From Chloroflexota bacterium (GTDB lineage: Bacteria; Chloroflexota; Anaerolineae; Caldilineales; Caldilineaceae): a stretch of 43,528 nt of DNA. The stretch is taken from contig JAJRVT010000400.1 of NCBI GenBank assembly GCA_024277175.1, forward strand, positions 1 to 43,528, read 5' to 3'. Position 1 is the first letter of the stretch; every line of letters starts with the position of its first letter. The position numbers and the translations under genes were made by a program. The notes beneath the pieces are model-generated. The model worked only from the letters and a program-made list of their open reading frames with translations. It ran no database searches and was not told the DNA's origin. Below are positions 33,202 through 41,778 of the stretch, one piece after another.

Positions 33202-36200
33202 TCCCCCTCCTCCAACCACCCCGCCACCACCACATCATCACACCCCGCGACCTGCTCCTGGATGACGGCCTGGAGTTCGGCCGGCAGGTCGTTGCGGGGA
33301 TCGGCGGCGTAGAGCAGGGGGGCGTGTTCGGCCCCGGACATCTTCTCGCCGTTGAAGGGATGGACGGAGGTTTCGTAGAAGTGCTTGAGCGCGATGTTGT
33401 CCCGCCGCCGCCAGCGCCGCTCCTGCCGGTCGTAGATCACCTGGCTGGTGGAGCCGAAGGACTTGATCAGTTCATAGATGTGGGTGACCTTGTTGTGGGT
33501 CTTCATGAGCGCGATGGCCAGTTCCTGGCGCTCCTCCTCGCTCAACCCATCCACGCCCTCACGCTCGATCCGGGCCAGTTGTTCCCGCGTGGCGATCTCG
33601 CGCAGCAGCGCGTCCAGGCGCTCGTCCACCGCGTCCGCCCCCTCGCTGGAGCCAGACGCCTCCTCGAACGCGCGGGCCACATCCTCGCTGATCCCGGCCC
33701 GGCTGGCGAAATCCCGGGATCGACTCCCCTCCAGCATGAGCATGAGCCGGTAGCAGTCGTTGGTCCACGTGCGCAGGGCGCGCATGGCCCGGCCCCGCAG
33801 TTGCTGCCACGCGGTCACGTTGCGGGTCGCGGTGGCGTCGATGAGCACGTTGGGCTTGAGCACATTCCAGCCCGTGCGCGCCCAGCCGGAGACGATGATC
33901 AGGTTGATGGGCAGGTTCTCCGCGTCCACCATGCGCCCGGTCAGGTCATACATGAGCTGCTTTTTGGCCCCGCTGGACATGGGGACCACGAAAAACTTCT
34001 CCCGCGCGCCGCTGACCTGCTCCAGCTCGGCCACCCTGGCGGTGCGGAAGTGCATGGCGATGAGCGCGTAGTCGAAGAAGGTCTTGACCAGCCCCTTCAT
34101 GTGGACGTTGCGGATGTTGAGCCGGGAGAGCAGCCGGTCGCCGTCCGGTCCCAGGTCGGCCTTGCGCACCGCCTGCCGGATGGGACCCAGCACCTTGCGG
34201 CTGAACTCGCCGGCCCGGGCCGCGTGCACATCCCGCAGGGTGGGGATGTACTCATCGACCAATGCCGTGTATTGTCTGTGGAGCGCGGCCACGAAATCGG
34301 GCGGCAGGTTCACGCCCTGGGTGGCCAGGCTGAAGATGGCCCCGGCCACCTCGCCGCGCATGTACTCGTCCTCCACAAAGGCGGCGATGCGGTCGGGCAG
34401 GGGATCATCCTCGTCGTAGACCAGGTACATCTCCGAGGAGAGCACGGCCACGGTCACGAAGCGATCGTCGCCCAGCATCTGGGAGAAGAGGCCGCCCACG
34501 CCTTCATAGCCCGGCGTGGCCACACCCGCCTTCCAGTGGATGCGGCGGGCGTTGTCGAAGACGATGATGCCGCTGATGGGGCGGATGGCCCGTTCGGCCT
34601 CGATGACGGCCTTGATGGTCTCCACCCGGCCCTCGCCCACCCGCCGGTACCAGTCGTTGATGCCTTGGTAGAGGCCGGTGATGGTGGAGGAGAGGATGTC
34701 CTTGGCCCGGTTGGCCCTGGCCGGCGCGGCCCGCACTTCTGCCGGCAGCCGTCGCAGCGCGTCCACGTCGATCCCGGTGGCATAGTCCGCCGCGCTCAGC
34801 CGCTCCAGGGTGCGCGGCAGGTAGATGAGTTGGCTCAACTGGGCGCGGATGGCGTCGAACCCGTCCACGAACGCCCGGAACGCCTCCGGGTCCGCGCCGG
34901 CCTCGGCCGCCATGCGCTCGTCCGACCAGCCGTTGGCCATCTGCAAAATGGTCACCAGGCCGATCTCCAGCAGGGAGATGACGCCCGGTCCGGAGCGTCC
35001 GCCTTTCTCCCACGACTCCATGCGCTGGGTCAGCAGTTGGTTGCGGTTGGCGCGACCGTTGTACATGGCCAGCAGGTCCCGACCGATGGACACCCGTTCA
35101 TCCATGGGGACCTGTGCGAACCAGCCCCGCAGCCGCTCCACGCCCAGGAATTCCAGATAGGCGCGCAGTTGTTCCTTGTAGGCGTCCAGCAACTCCCGGA
35201 TATCCTTCTCCCGCCGGGAGTTGGCGAAGGGTGCGCCGAACTCGGTGAACGGGGCCACGAAACCGTAGGCGATGAGGTCATCCAGGGGAATGTTGTAGCA
35301 GAGGTCCAGCCCCAGATCGCCGAAGCGGTTGCGATAGGCCTCGGCCGTGCCCGAAAAGCCGATGAGCGAGCGCAGGCTGCCGTCCTCCAACCACTCCGCC
35401 AGCAGCCGGGTGACGTCGGCAGAGACGCTGCGCATGTCCTCCACCACCTTGTGGACCTCGTCCAGGATCACGTGCTGCACGTTGGCATCCTGGAGGAAGA
35501 TCTCCACCGAGTCGGCGTCGAAGCCGCCCTTGCCCTTGCCGGAGCCGGTCTGGGCCAGCGCGGTGTAGGTGACCAGCAGCACCGCGGGATGGCTGCCCGT
35601 GCGCCGTTTGAAGCGCTCCAACTGCGCCGGCGTGCCGGAAAAGACCACCTCCGGCGAGAGGCGCAGGCCGATGGGCTTGTAGCAGAGCTCGCCGATCCAC
35701 TGCTGCTGGTAGTTGCTGGTGGGCACGAGCACCAGGATGGACTGGCCCTGGCGCAGGGAGCCCAGCATGTCCTGGATGCACATCATGCCGATCATGGTCT
35801 TGCCGCTGCCCGTGGGCGATTCGATGACCTGGCCCTGGTAGCCGCCGCCCCGGAAGACCGCGTAGGCCTCATACTGGTAGGGGCGAGGATAGGGCGATCC
35901 GATGAGATCGGCGTGGGTCCAAACGCTGACCTTCTGTGGCCAGGTGTCGATGAGGGTGCGCACGGCCTGGACGAAAAGGTCCGCGGTGGCTTCGCCCATG
36001 CCCGTCTGCGCACTGAAGATCTCCTGGAACGCGGCCTGGCGCGCGTCCACGTCGGTCAGGCCGAGGATGTCGTCGGCCTCCAGCGCGGCGTAGAGGTCGG
36101 GCGTGGTCAGCGCCTGGAGGCTGCGGACGTCCAGGTTCAGTTCGGTGTAGGTGCGGCTGGTGCGGGCGTAGCGACCCTTGTCCCGGGTGGCGTGCCCCGT

Positions 36201-36683
36201 GGCCACCAGGTTCTTGAGGTGGCGCTCCACCGTGCCCCTGCGTACATCACTCACGATCTTCAGGTCGTTGACCCGCTGTCGGATCTCGTCCACGGTGGCC
36301 GGTTTGGCCTGCTCGCTCAGCACGCGCACGATCAGGTCGCGCACGAAGAGATCGTTAGCCTCCTTGCCGAAGACCATGGCCAGGGGGACCGTGTGGGGTG
36401 AGGCGCGGTGCATGCGCGCCAGGGGGCGGTGGAGCGCGATCAGGTTGCCCAGCGCGGCCTGGGTCAGCGGCTCTTTGCCCTCGGTCAATGCCGCGCGCAA
36501 GATGTAGAGGGTGCGCCGGTAGTAGTTGACCAGCAGATAGAAGGCCCGGCGCTGGCCGGACGCGTCGCCGCGTTCGGTGGCCTCCTCGAAAATATCCATG
36601 GCTTCCTGGGCCAGGCTGTGGGCCTGCCAATATCGGTGGGTTGACGGGACGATCGTCTCGTCCGGGGCGGGGACGGTATCCAT
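33189..36683 (-). CDS. Large SF2 DEAD/DEAH-type helicase with winged helix
   Basis: An 1164-residue protein. A helical N-terminal part is followed by a winged-helix-like segment (about 112-175, TVDEIRQRVND and TVERHLKNLVATG). The SF2 motor has motif I SPTGSGKT at 289-296, motif II DEVH at 408-411, motif III GFSGTA at 442-447 and motif VI QLRGRAMR at 961-968. The roughly 510 residues between motifs III and VI are far more than usual and hold a large helical insert. The C-terminal 190 residues are charged and helical. It may act in repair or in defence against foreign DNA, but no partner gene of a known system is next to it. AAAGGAA lies 8 bases before the ATG. The function is unassigned. Confidence 0.85.
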   Translation of the reverse strand: MDTVPAPDETIVPSTHRYWQAHSLAQEAMDIFEEATERGDASGQRRAFYLLVNYYRRTLYILRAALTEGKEPLTQAALGNLIALHRPLARMHRASPHTVPLAMVFGKEANDLFVRDLIVRVLSEQAKPATVDEIRQRVNDLKIVSDVRRGTVERHLKNLVATGHATRDKGRYARTSRTYTELNLDVRSLQALTTPDLYAALEADDILGLTDVDARQAAFQEIFSAQTGMGEATADLFVQAVRTLIDTWPQKVSVWTHADLIGSPYPRPYQYEAYAVFRGGGYQGQVIESPTGSGKTMIGMMCIQDMLGSLRQGQSILVLVPTSNYQQQWIGELCYKPIGLRLSPEVVFSGTPAQLERFKRRTGSHPAVLLVTYTALAQTGSGKGKGGFDADSVEIFLQDANVQHVILDEVHKVVEDMRSVSADVTRLLAEWLEDGSLRSLIGFSGTAEAYRNRFGDLGLDLCYNIPLDDLIAYGFVAPFTEFGAPFANSRREKDIRELLDAYKEQLRAYLEFLGVERLRGWFAQVPMDERVSIGRDLLAMYNGRANRNQLLTQRMESWEKGGRSGPGVISLLEIGLVTILQMANGWSDERMAAEAGADPEAFRAFVDGFDAIRAQLSQLIYLPRTLERLSAADYATGIDVDALRRLPAEVRAAPARANRAKDILSSTITGLYQGINDWYRRVGEGRVETIKAVIEAERAIRPISGIIVFDNARRIHWKAGVATPGYEGVGGLFSQMLGDDRFVTVAVLSSEMYLVYDEDDPLPDRIAAFVEDEYMRGEVAGAIFSLATQGVNLPPDFVAALHRQYTALVDEYIPTLRDVHAARAGEFSRKVLGPIRQAVRKADLGPDGDRLLSRLNIRNVHMKGLVKTFFDYALIAMHFRTARVAELEQVSGAREKFFVVPMSSGAKKQLMYDLTGRMVDAENLPINLIIVSGWARTGWNVLKPNVLIDATATRNVTAWQQLRGRAMRALRTWTNDCYRLMLMLEGSRSRDFASRAGISEDVARAFEEASGSSEGADAVDERLDALLREIATREQLARIEREGVDGLSEEERQELAIALMKTHNKVTHIYELIKSFGSTSQVIYDRQERRWRRRDNIALKHFYETSVHPFNGEKMSGAEHAPLLYAADPRNDLPAELQAVIQEQVAGCDDVVVAGWLEEGEIED

Positions 36684-36730
36684 GAGCGTTTCCTTTTCTG
36701 ATGGTGGATTATGACGGGTCGGGACGTTTT

Positions 36731-36832
36731 ATTAGAACGCGGATTTTCACGGATAGGATCTGGATTCACACGGATTTTTCTGAGAAAAATCCGTGTGAAT
36801 CCGTTTTAATCAGCGCAGATCCGCGTTCCAAT
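36731..36832. repeat. GAACGCGGATT double-hairpin repeat, copy 6
   Basis: Outer arms ATTAGAACGCGG and CCGCGTTCCAAT flank perfect 18-bp inner arms (36762-36779 and 36785-36802, GGATTCACACGG and complement). It lies between two minus-strand genes. Confidence 0.92.
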
Positions 36833-36848
36833 AAGCCCCGCAGGCGAT

Positions 36849-37241
36849 CTATTCGCTCGACTGGGGCGACTTGCCGGCCTTGATCAGGGCCACGTTGACC
36901 CGCGCGATGAGCTCGCGGGGGGAGAAGGGCTTGATGATGTAGTCATCGGCCCCGCCCATAAGCCCTTCCATGACGTCGGATTCGGACCCCTTGGCCGTGA
37001 GCATGAGCACAATGGGCGCGGGCTTGACCTCAGCCTTGATCTTGCGCGCGGCCTCGTAGCCGTCCATGCGCGGCATCATCACATCCAGCAGCACCACGTC
37101 CGGATGCTCCTGGTGGGCCATCTCCACGCCCTCCACCCCGTCGCGACCGGTGACCACGTCGAAACCGGCCTTCTTGAGCTTGATCTGGATCAGCCGCAAC
37201 ACATCCGGCTCATCGTCCACAGCCAATACTTTGATCGCCAT
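36849..37241 (-). CDS. CheY-like single-domain response regulator
   Basis: A 130-residue receiver without an output domain. The acidic pair is Asp9-Asp10, the phosphoacceptor Asp53 is in LLDVMMPRMDG, Thr is in MLTAKG and Lys is in IIKPFSP. AAGGAG lies 8 bases before the ATG. It follows the hybrid kinase gene in the same direction after a repeat and probably takes phosphoryl groups from that kinase. Confidence 0.93.
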   Translation of the reverse strand: MAIKVLAVDDEPDVLRLIQIKLKKAGFDVVTGRDGVEGVEMAHQEHPDVVLLDVMMPRMDGYEAARKIKAEVKPAPIVLMLTAKGSESDVMEGLMGGADDYIIKPFSPRELIARVNVALIKAGKSPQSSE

Positions 37242-37285
37242 GTTTGGTTCTCCTTTTGGTATTTACCGTTCAGCGGCCATGATTG

Positions 37286-37382
37286 GGAACGCGGATTTTA
37301 TCGGATGAAGCCGGATGTTCACGATTTTTTTCAGAAAAAAATCCGTGAACATCCGCTTGAATCTGGATAAATCCGCGTTCCA
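37286..37382. repeat. GAACGCGGATT double-hairpin repeat, copy 7
   Basis: Outer arms GGAACGCGGATTT (37286-37298) and AAATCCGCGTTCC (37369-37381) match perfectly. The inner arms GGATGTTCAC and GTGAACATCC pair with a one-base bulge before a T-rich stem. It lies between the hybrid kinase and CheY-like genes. Confidence 0.9.
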
Positions 37383-37401
37383 CCGCAGCCTCGCTAAACA
37401 A

Positions 37402-40254
37402 TCACTCATAGTGCACGAATAGTTTGATCTCCTCCACCAGTTGATCCAGGCGGAAGGGTTTGGTGATAACATCGGCCGCGCCCAGGGCCAGGGCCTTGGC
37501 CCGGGTCTCCGGATTCAGCCTCTCGCTTCCCGTCATGATGATGACCGGGATCTCCGCGGTTTCAGGCGTCTGCTTGAGCTGGTGCAGCACCGCGAAGCCA
37601 TCCATGCCCGGCAGGTGCATGCCCGGCAGGTGCAGGTCCAGCAGGATCAGGCCCGGGTGCTCCTGGCCGGCCATGCGCAGGCCCGTCTCGCCATCGCCCG
37701 CGCTCAGCACGTCCAGGTCCTGTTTTGCCAGGGCCGTCCGAAGGAGGCGGGTTACGTCGGGGTCGTCCTCCACCACCAGGATCTTGCGCATATCCTCCTC
37801 GGCCAGCATCTCGGCCACCGTGTCCAGCAGACCCTGGCGGTCGATGGGCTTGGGCAGGCTCTTGAGGATGCCCACGGCCGCGTCCCGCTGCTCCTCGTCC
37901 TGAAGCACCGAGAGCGCGAGCACGGGGATGTTGTGGGTCTCCGGGTTTTCGGCCAGCGTGGCCGCGAACTCGAAGCCGTCCATGCCCGGCAGTTGCAGGT
38001 CCAGGGTGATCAAGTCGGGCGTGATCCACTGGAGAAGTTGGAGGGCCTGCTCCCCGCTGGAGGCCACGTCCACCTCGTAGCCGGCCTTCTCCAGGTGGTG
38101 CTCGATCAGGCGCGCGGTGTCGGCGTCATCCTCGACTACCAGGATTGAGCGCACCCCGCCGATCATGGCATCGGATGTGGCCACAGCCGGGACCGGGACA
38201 GCCTCTTCCGCCTCCAGGGTCGCGGGCGGCGTTTCGACCGTTTCTTCAGCGACGCTCTCCTCCGCCAAGGGCACGGTGAACGCAAAGGTGGACCCTGCGC
38301 CCGGCCGGCTGACCACAGAGATGCCGCCGCCGTGGAGTTCGACAATGGATTTGACGATGTTCAGTCCCAGCCCCGTGCCGCCGATCTCCCGGGTCAGGGA
38401 GTTCTCCACCCGGAAAAAACGGGTGAATAGCTTGGCCTGGTCCTCTGTGCTGATGCCGAAGCCTTTATCGATGACGGCCACGTGGGCGAAACCGTTCTGA
38501 CGGGTCACTTCGATGCGGATAGGGCGGCCTTCAGGCGAATACTTGTGTGCATTGGAGACCAGGTTGGTCAATACCTGCACCAGTTTGTCCCGGTCACCCA
38601 TGACCCGGCTGGCCGCTGGATCGATCTCTACGCTCAGCGGCTGGTCCTTGGTCTCCAGTTGGGGTTGCATGGTGGCCACCACCAGGGAGACGATCTCCTG
38701 GAGCGAGACCGGCTCGATCTTGAGGTGGATGCGGCCCGATTCGATGCGGGAGATGTCCAGCAGGTCGTTGATCAGCCCCAGCAGGCGGTCCGCGTTCTTC
38801 TGCACGATCTCCAGATATTCCCGCTGCTCCTCGTCCACCTCGCCCGCGTCCCCGTCCAGGATCAGGTCGGTGAAACCCTTGATGGAGGTCAGAGGCGTAC
38901 GCAGCTCGTGGGAGACCATGGAGACGAACTCAGTCTTCATGCGGTCCACCTCCCGCTCCCGGGTGATGTCGCGGAAGACGTAGAGTCGGCCCAGATATTC
39001 ATCGTCGCTGAAGACGGGGGTGGAGAAGAGGCTCAGATCCCGGGGTTCCGGCCACTCCTGTTTGAGGACCTGGGAGAACTGGCGCTCCCGGTCCGAGGCC
39101 GCGTCCGCGACAGAGTCGTGCATGTTCTTCAGTGCGGGGAAGGCCTTGTCAAACATCGCGCTCACTCCCTCCAGGGTGTGGCCCCGGACCTCCTCGGCCG
39201 GGACGCCCAGCATCTCTTCGAAGGCCCGGTTGACGATGCTGAAGCGTCCGTTCGGACTCATCAGGACCAGGGCGTCGGCCACGCTGTCGACCACGGCGCG
39301 GATGCGAGCCTGGCCGCGGCGCTGCTCGTGCAGGGCCTCGTCCAGGGCCTGATAAGCCCGCTCGCGCGCGGCGGTGATGAAGGCCAGGAGGATGGAGACG
39401 ATCAGGAAGAGGAGGATGTCCAGCCAGTTCTCGATGTGTATGCCCAGGTTGCCAAAGGGCGGGATCAGGAGGAAGATGCTGGCCAGCCCGCCCACGACCA
39501 TGGTCAGCAGGCCTGGTCCCAGCCCGCCCCGCCAGGCGCTGATGATCACGGCTACGTAGAAAACGGAGAAGACGCTGGGCCCGAACGCGGGCAGGAATAT
39601 CCACGAGATGACCAGCGCGGCCACGCTGAGGGCAATGGCCCCGCCGTAGCCCTGCAGCGACTCCATCTTCTCTACAGTGACGCTGGTCAGGTGGTGGAAG
39701 TGGGCGGCCAGATAGCGCCAGATAGCCCAGGCCATGGCGAAGGAGATGGCCTTATCAATGGGATCGGTGATCAGGCCCTGGAGCGATGCGGCCTGAAGGA
39801 TGTTGTCGCTGGTGGCCGCGAAGAAATTGGTGACGTAGTCCGTGCCCGCGCCGGTGACGCCGCCAAAGAGATAGGCCGTGATGGGCGCGGAGACGATCGC
39901 AGCCATGACGCCGGTCAGGAAGCCGGCCAGGATCGCGGTCCAGAAACGGTCGAACGCGCCCCGGGAGGCGGCGAAGCCCGCGGCCCAGCCGATCAGGGCC
40001 GCGGTGATGGCGTAGGGGGCGATGGCCCAGTCTCCCCGGATGAGGGACCAAAGCAGGTTGGTTGCGGCCCCGGTTGCGGCCCCGGCCAGGGGACCCAGCA
40101 GCGCACCCACCACGATGGTGCCGATGGAGTCCAGGTAGAGGGGCCACCCGAAGACAAACTGGACAAGCTGACCAACAACCATGTTGACCACGATGGCCGC
40201 CACCACCAGCAGCGGGATTGTCAGTTTATAGTTGCGATCGAGTCGGTTCAGCAT
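37402..40254 (-). CDS. Hybrid sensor histidine kinase with two receivers
   Basis: A 950-residue membrane kinase. Residues 10-185 resemble an ECF-transporter-type membrane domain (YLDSIGTIVVGALLGPLAG). Residues 200-295 resemble the four-helix DUF4118 domain of KdpD. A PAS domain (315-430) follows, then HisKA with His449 in SHELRTPL and an HATPase domain (to about 663). Two receivers follow, with Asp752 (LDLQLPGMDG) and Asp873 (LLDLHLPGM). The second receiver has a five-residue insert next to its phosphorylation site made by a 15-bp tandem duplication. The signal is unknown; the ECF-like part suggests sensing of a small molecule in the membrane. AAGGG lies 5 bases before the ATG. Confidence 0.92.
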   Translation of the reverse strand: MLNRLDRNYKLTIPLLVVAAIVVNMVVGQLVQFVFGWPLYLDSIGTIVVGALLGPLAGAATGAATNLLWSLIRGDWAIAPYAITAALIGWAAGFAASRGAFDRFWTAILAGFLTGVMAAIVSAPITAYLFGGVTGAGTDYVTNFFAATSDNILQAASLQGLITDPIDKAISFAMAWAIWRYLAAHFHHLTSVTVEKMESLQGYGGAIALSVAALVISWIFLPAFGPSVFSVFYVAVIISAWRGGLGPGLLTMVVGGLASIFLLIPPFGNLGIHIENWLDILLFLIVSILLAFITAARERAYQALDEALHEQRRGQARIRAVVDSVADALVLMSPNGRFSIVNRAFEEMLGVPAEEVRGHTLEGVSAMFDKAFPALKNMHDSVADAASDRERQFSQVLKQEWPEPRDLSLFSTPVFSDDEYLGRLYVFRDITREREVDRMKTEFVSMVSHELRTPLTSIKGFTDLILDGDAGEVDEEQREYLEIVQKNADRLLGLINDLLDISRIESGRIHLKIEPVSLQEIVSLVVATMQPQLETKDQPLSVEIDPAASRVMGDRDKLVQVLTNLVSNAHKYSPEGRPIRIEVTRQNGFAHVAVIDKGFGISTEDQAKLFTRFFRVENSLTREIGGTGLGLNIVKSIVELHGGGISVVSRPGAGSTFAFTVPLAEESVAEETVETPPATLEAEEAVPVPAVATSDAMIGGVRSILVVEDDADTARLIEHHLEKAGYEVDVASSGEQALQLLQWITPDLITLDLQLPGMDGFEFAATLAENPETHNIPVLALSVLQDEEQRDAAVGILKSLPKPIDRQGLLDTVAEMLAEEDMRKILVVEDDPDVTRLLRTALAKQDLDVLSAGDGETGLRMAGQEHPGLILLDLHLPGMHLPGMDGFAVLHQLKQTPETAEIPVIIMTGSERLNPETRAKALALGAADVITKPFRLDQLVEEIKLFVHYE
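37603..37632. repeat. 15-bp tandem duplication in a receiver domain
   Basis: The unit CATGCCCGGCAGGTG occurs twice in a row (37603-37617 and 37618-37632). It duplicates HLPGM right after the phosphorylated Asp of the second receiver of the hybrid kinase. Confidence 0.95.
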
Positions 40255-40290
40255 GGTAACCCTTGAGGTGGCTGGGTAGCGGGGATCATT

Positions 40291-40372
40291 GGAACGCGGA
40301 TTTTACAGATAGAGCCCAATTGGCACGATTTTTTTAGAGGAAATCCGTCCAATCAGTTGAAACAGCGTTCCA
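40291..40372. repeat. GAACGCGGATT double-hairpin repeat, copy 8 (decayed)
   Basis: Outer arms GGAACGCGG and CAGCGTTCC remain, but the inner stem is imperfect (GGCACGATTTTTTTAG and AGGAAATCCGTCC). It lies upstream of the hybrid kinase gene, after the permease gene. Confidence 0.75.
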
Positions 40373-40471
40373 CAAAACCCGCTTGACCCGCCACGGTCGA
40401 TAGCGAGAATTCGTTTGCTCGATGATGATTGCGTAGCATTATACAGCATAGAGTCCAAATCATCACCCAAA

Positions 40472-41662
40472 TCACTCCCCCATTCGCGAGTCCATCCGCA
40501 GCCCTGCGCGGAAGATGATCAGCGCGGCCAACGCCAGGCCGGCGCTGGTCCAGAGAACTGCGGAGCCGCCGGCCCAGTCCCACACGTAGCCGGCCAGGAT
40601 CGCGCCCAGGCCCCAGCCAAGCCCGGCCTGGGCCGCACCCAACGTCGCCTGGGCCGTGGCCCCCATGCCCGCAGGCGCGCGCTCGCTGGCGAAACCCACC
40701 GCGGCCACCCAGAACGTGCCAAAACCCAGGCCCACCAGCATCACCCCGCCGATGACCGCGGCCGGCGTGGGTGCGAAGCCGACGATCACCCAACTGAGAA
40801 CGAACGCGCCTAACCCCACGGTGACCAAGGTGGCGTGGGCGTAGCGGGCGAACCAGCGCGCGCCCATGAACATGATGGGGATTTCGGTGGCCGCGCTGGC
40901 CGCGTAGGCCAGCCCGATCTGCGCACCGTTCCCGCCCAGATCGAGCACGTGCAGGCCGAGAAAGTTGATGTAGCCGGCAGACCCCATGCCGCTCAGCACC
41001 ATGGCCAGCAGAAAGCCGATGTAGCTGGGCTGCTTGCCCAGGGTGCGCATGCCCCCCAGGATATTAACCCGCCCGCTAAAGCGTTCGATGGGCAACATGA
41101 ACGCCAGGATAAAAAGAATAATCCCCAGCAGCAGCCCCTGGAGCCAGAAGATCAAGTCCAGGCTGTCCACCGTCACCACCCGTCCTAGTCCATAGGAGGC
41201 GACCACGAAGCCCAGGCTGCCCCACATGCGCTGGCGTCCATAGCTACCGCCTGTACGGTTGACCATGGCCATGACCGCGCTGTCGGCGATGGCCGGGATG
41301 GGGGAGCGAAAGAAGAAGAGGACGATGACCACGGCCATCAGCGGCCAGAAACCGGTGACGGGAATGAAGAGCAGGGAGATGAAGCCTGCGGCCAGGGTGC
41401 AAAGGGCCAGGATCCATGTATGCACCTGCCAGCGATCAGAGAGCGCGCCCCAGAATGGGTTGGCGATCAGCGCGATCAGGGGGGCGACGCTGCCCAGCCA
41501 GCCGATCTGCACGCCGCTCAGCCCCTGTCGCTCCAGGTAGATGTTGAAGAAGGGGGCGATGCAGCCGAGGGCTCCCCAGAAAACGAAGTAGAATATTTTG
41601 GCGACGACCAGACCGCGGCGGTCAGCGTCCGGCAGCGCGACGCCATAGGATGCAGATGACAT
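40472..41662 (-). CDS. MFS transporter
   Basis: A 396-residue permease with about twelve membrane helices of the MFS_1-like type. VAKIFYFVFWGALGCIAPFF, the loop GWLGSVAPLIALIANPFWG, LSDRW after helix 2 and GSLGFVVASYGLG are family features. The substrate cannot be read from sequence. The ATG at 41662 has no clear ribosome site; the longer frame from 41731 would begin in a repeat and has no signal. It follows comEC in the same direction, separated by a repeat. Confidence 0.88.
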   Translation of the reverse strand: MSSASYGVALPDADRRGLVVAKIFYFVFWGALGCIAPFFNIYLERQGLSGVQIGWLGSVAPLIALIANPFWGALSDRWQVHTWILALCTLAAGFISLLFIPVTGFWPLMAVVIVLFFFRSPIPAIADSAVMAMVNRTGGSYGRQRMWGSLGFVVASYGLGRVVTVDSLDLIFWLQGLLLGIILFILAFMLPIERFSGRVNILGGMRTLGKQPSYIGFLLAMVLSGMGSAGYINFLGLHVLDLGGNGAQIGLAYAASAATEIPIMFMGARWFARYAHATLVTVGLGAFVLSWVIVGFAPTPAAVIGGVMLVGLGFGTFWVAAVGFASERAPAGMGATAQATLGAAQAGLGWGLGAILAGYVWDWAGGSAVLWTSAGLALAALIIFRAGLRMDSRMGE

Positions 41663-41693
41663 GGAGATTATTGTACCCGATCCGCAGGACTTT

Positions 41694-41778
41694 GATAGAA
41701 CGCGGATTGAGCGGATTGAGCGGAGCTTCACGGATTTCTAAAAAAATCCGTATCGATCCGCCTAATCCGCGTTCTATC
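41694..41778. repeat. GAACGCGGATT double-hairpin repeat, copy 9, overlapping comEC end
   Basis: Outer arms GATAGAACGCGGATT and AATCCGCGTTCTATC match. The inner part (TTCACGGATTTCTAAAAAAATCCGTATCG) is imperfect. The right arm includes CTA at 41774-41776, which is the comEC stop codon on the minus strand. Confidence 0.88.

Noticed and set aside
33117..36401. A 1094-codon open frame on the plus strand
   Set aside because: It is antisense to the helicase gene, has low-complexity His/Gly/Val-rich translation and no domain; it is a high-GC shadow frame.
38482..40266. A 594-codon plus-strand open frame
   Set aside because: It is antisense to the hybrid kinase, which has clear kinase and receiver motifs; the shadow translation has none.
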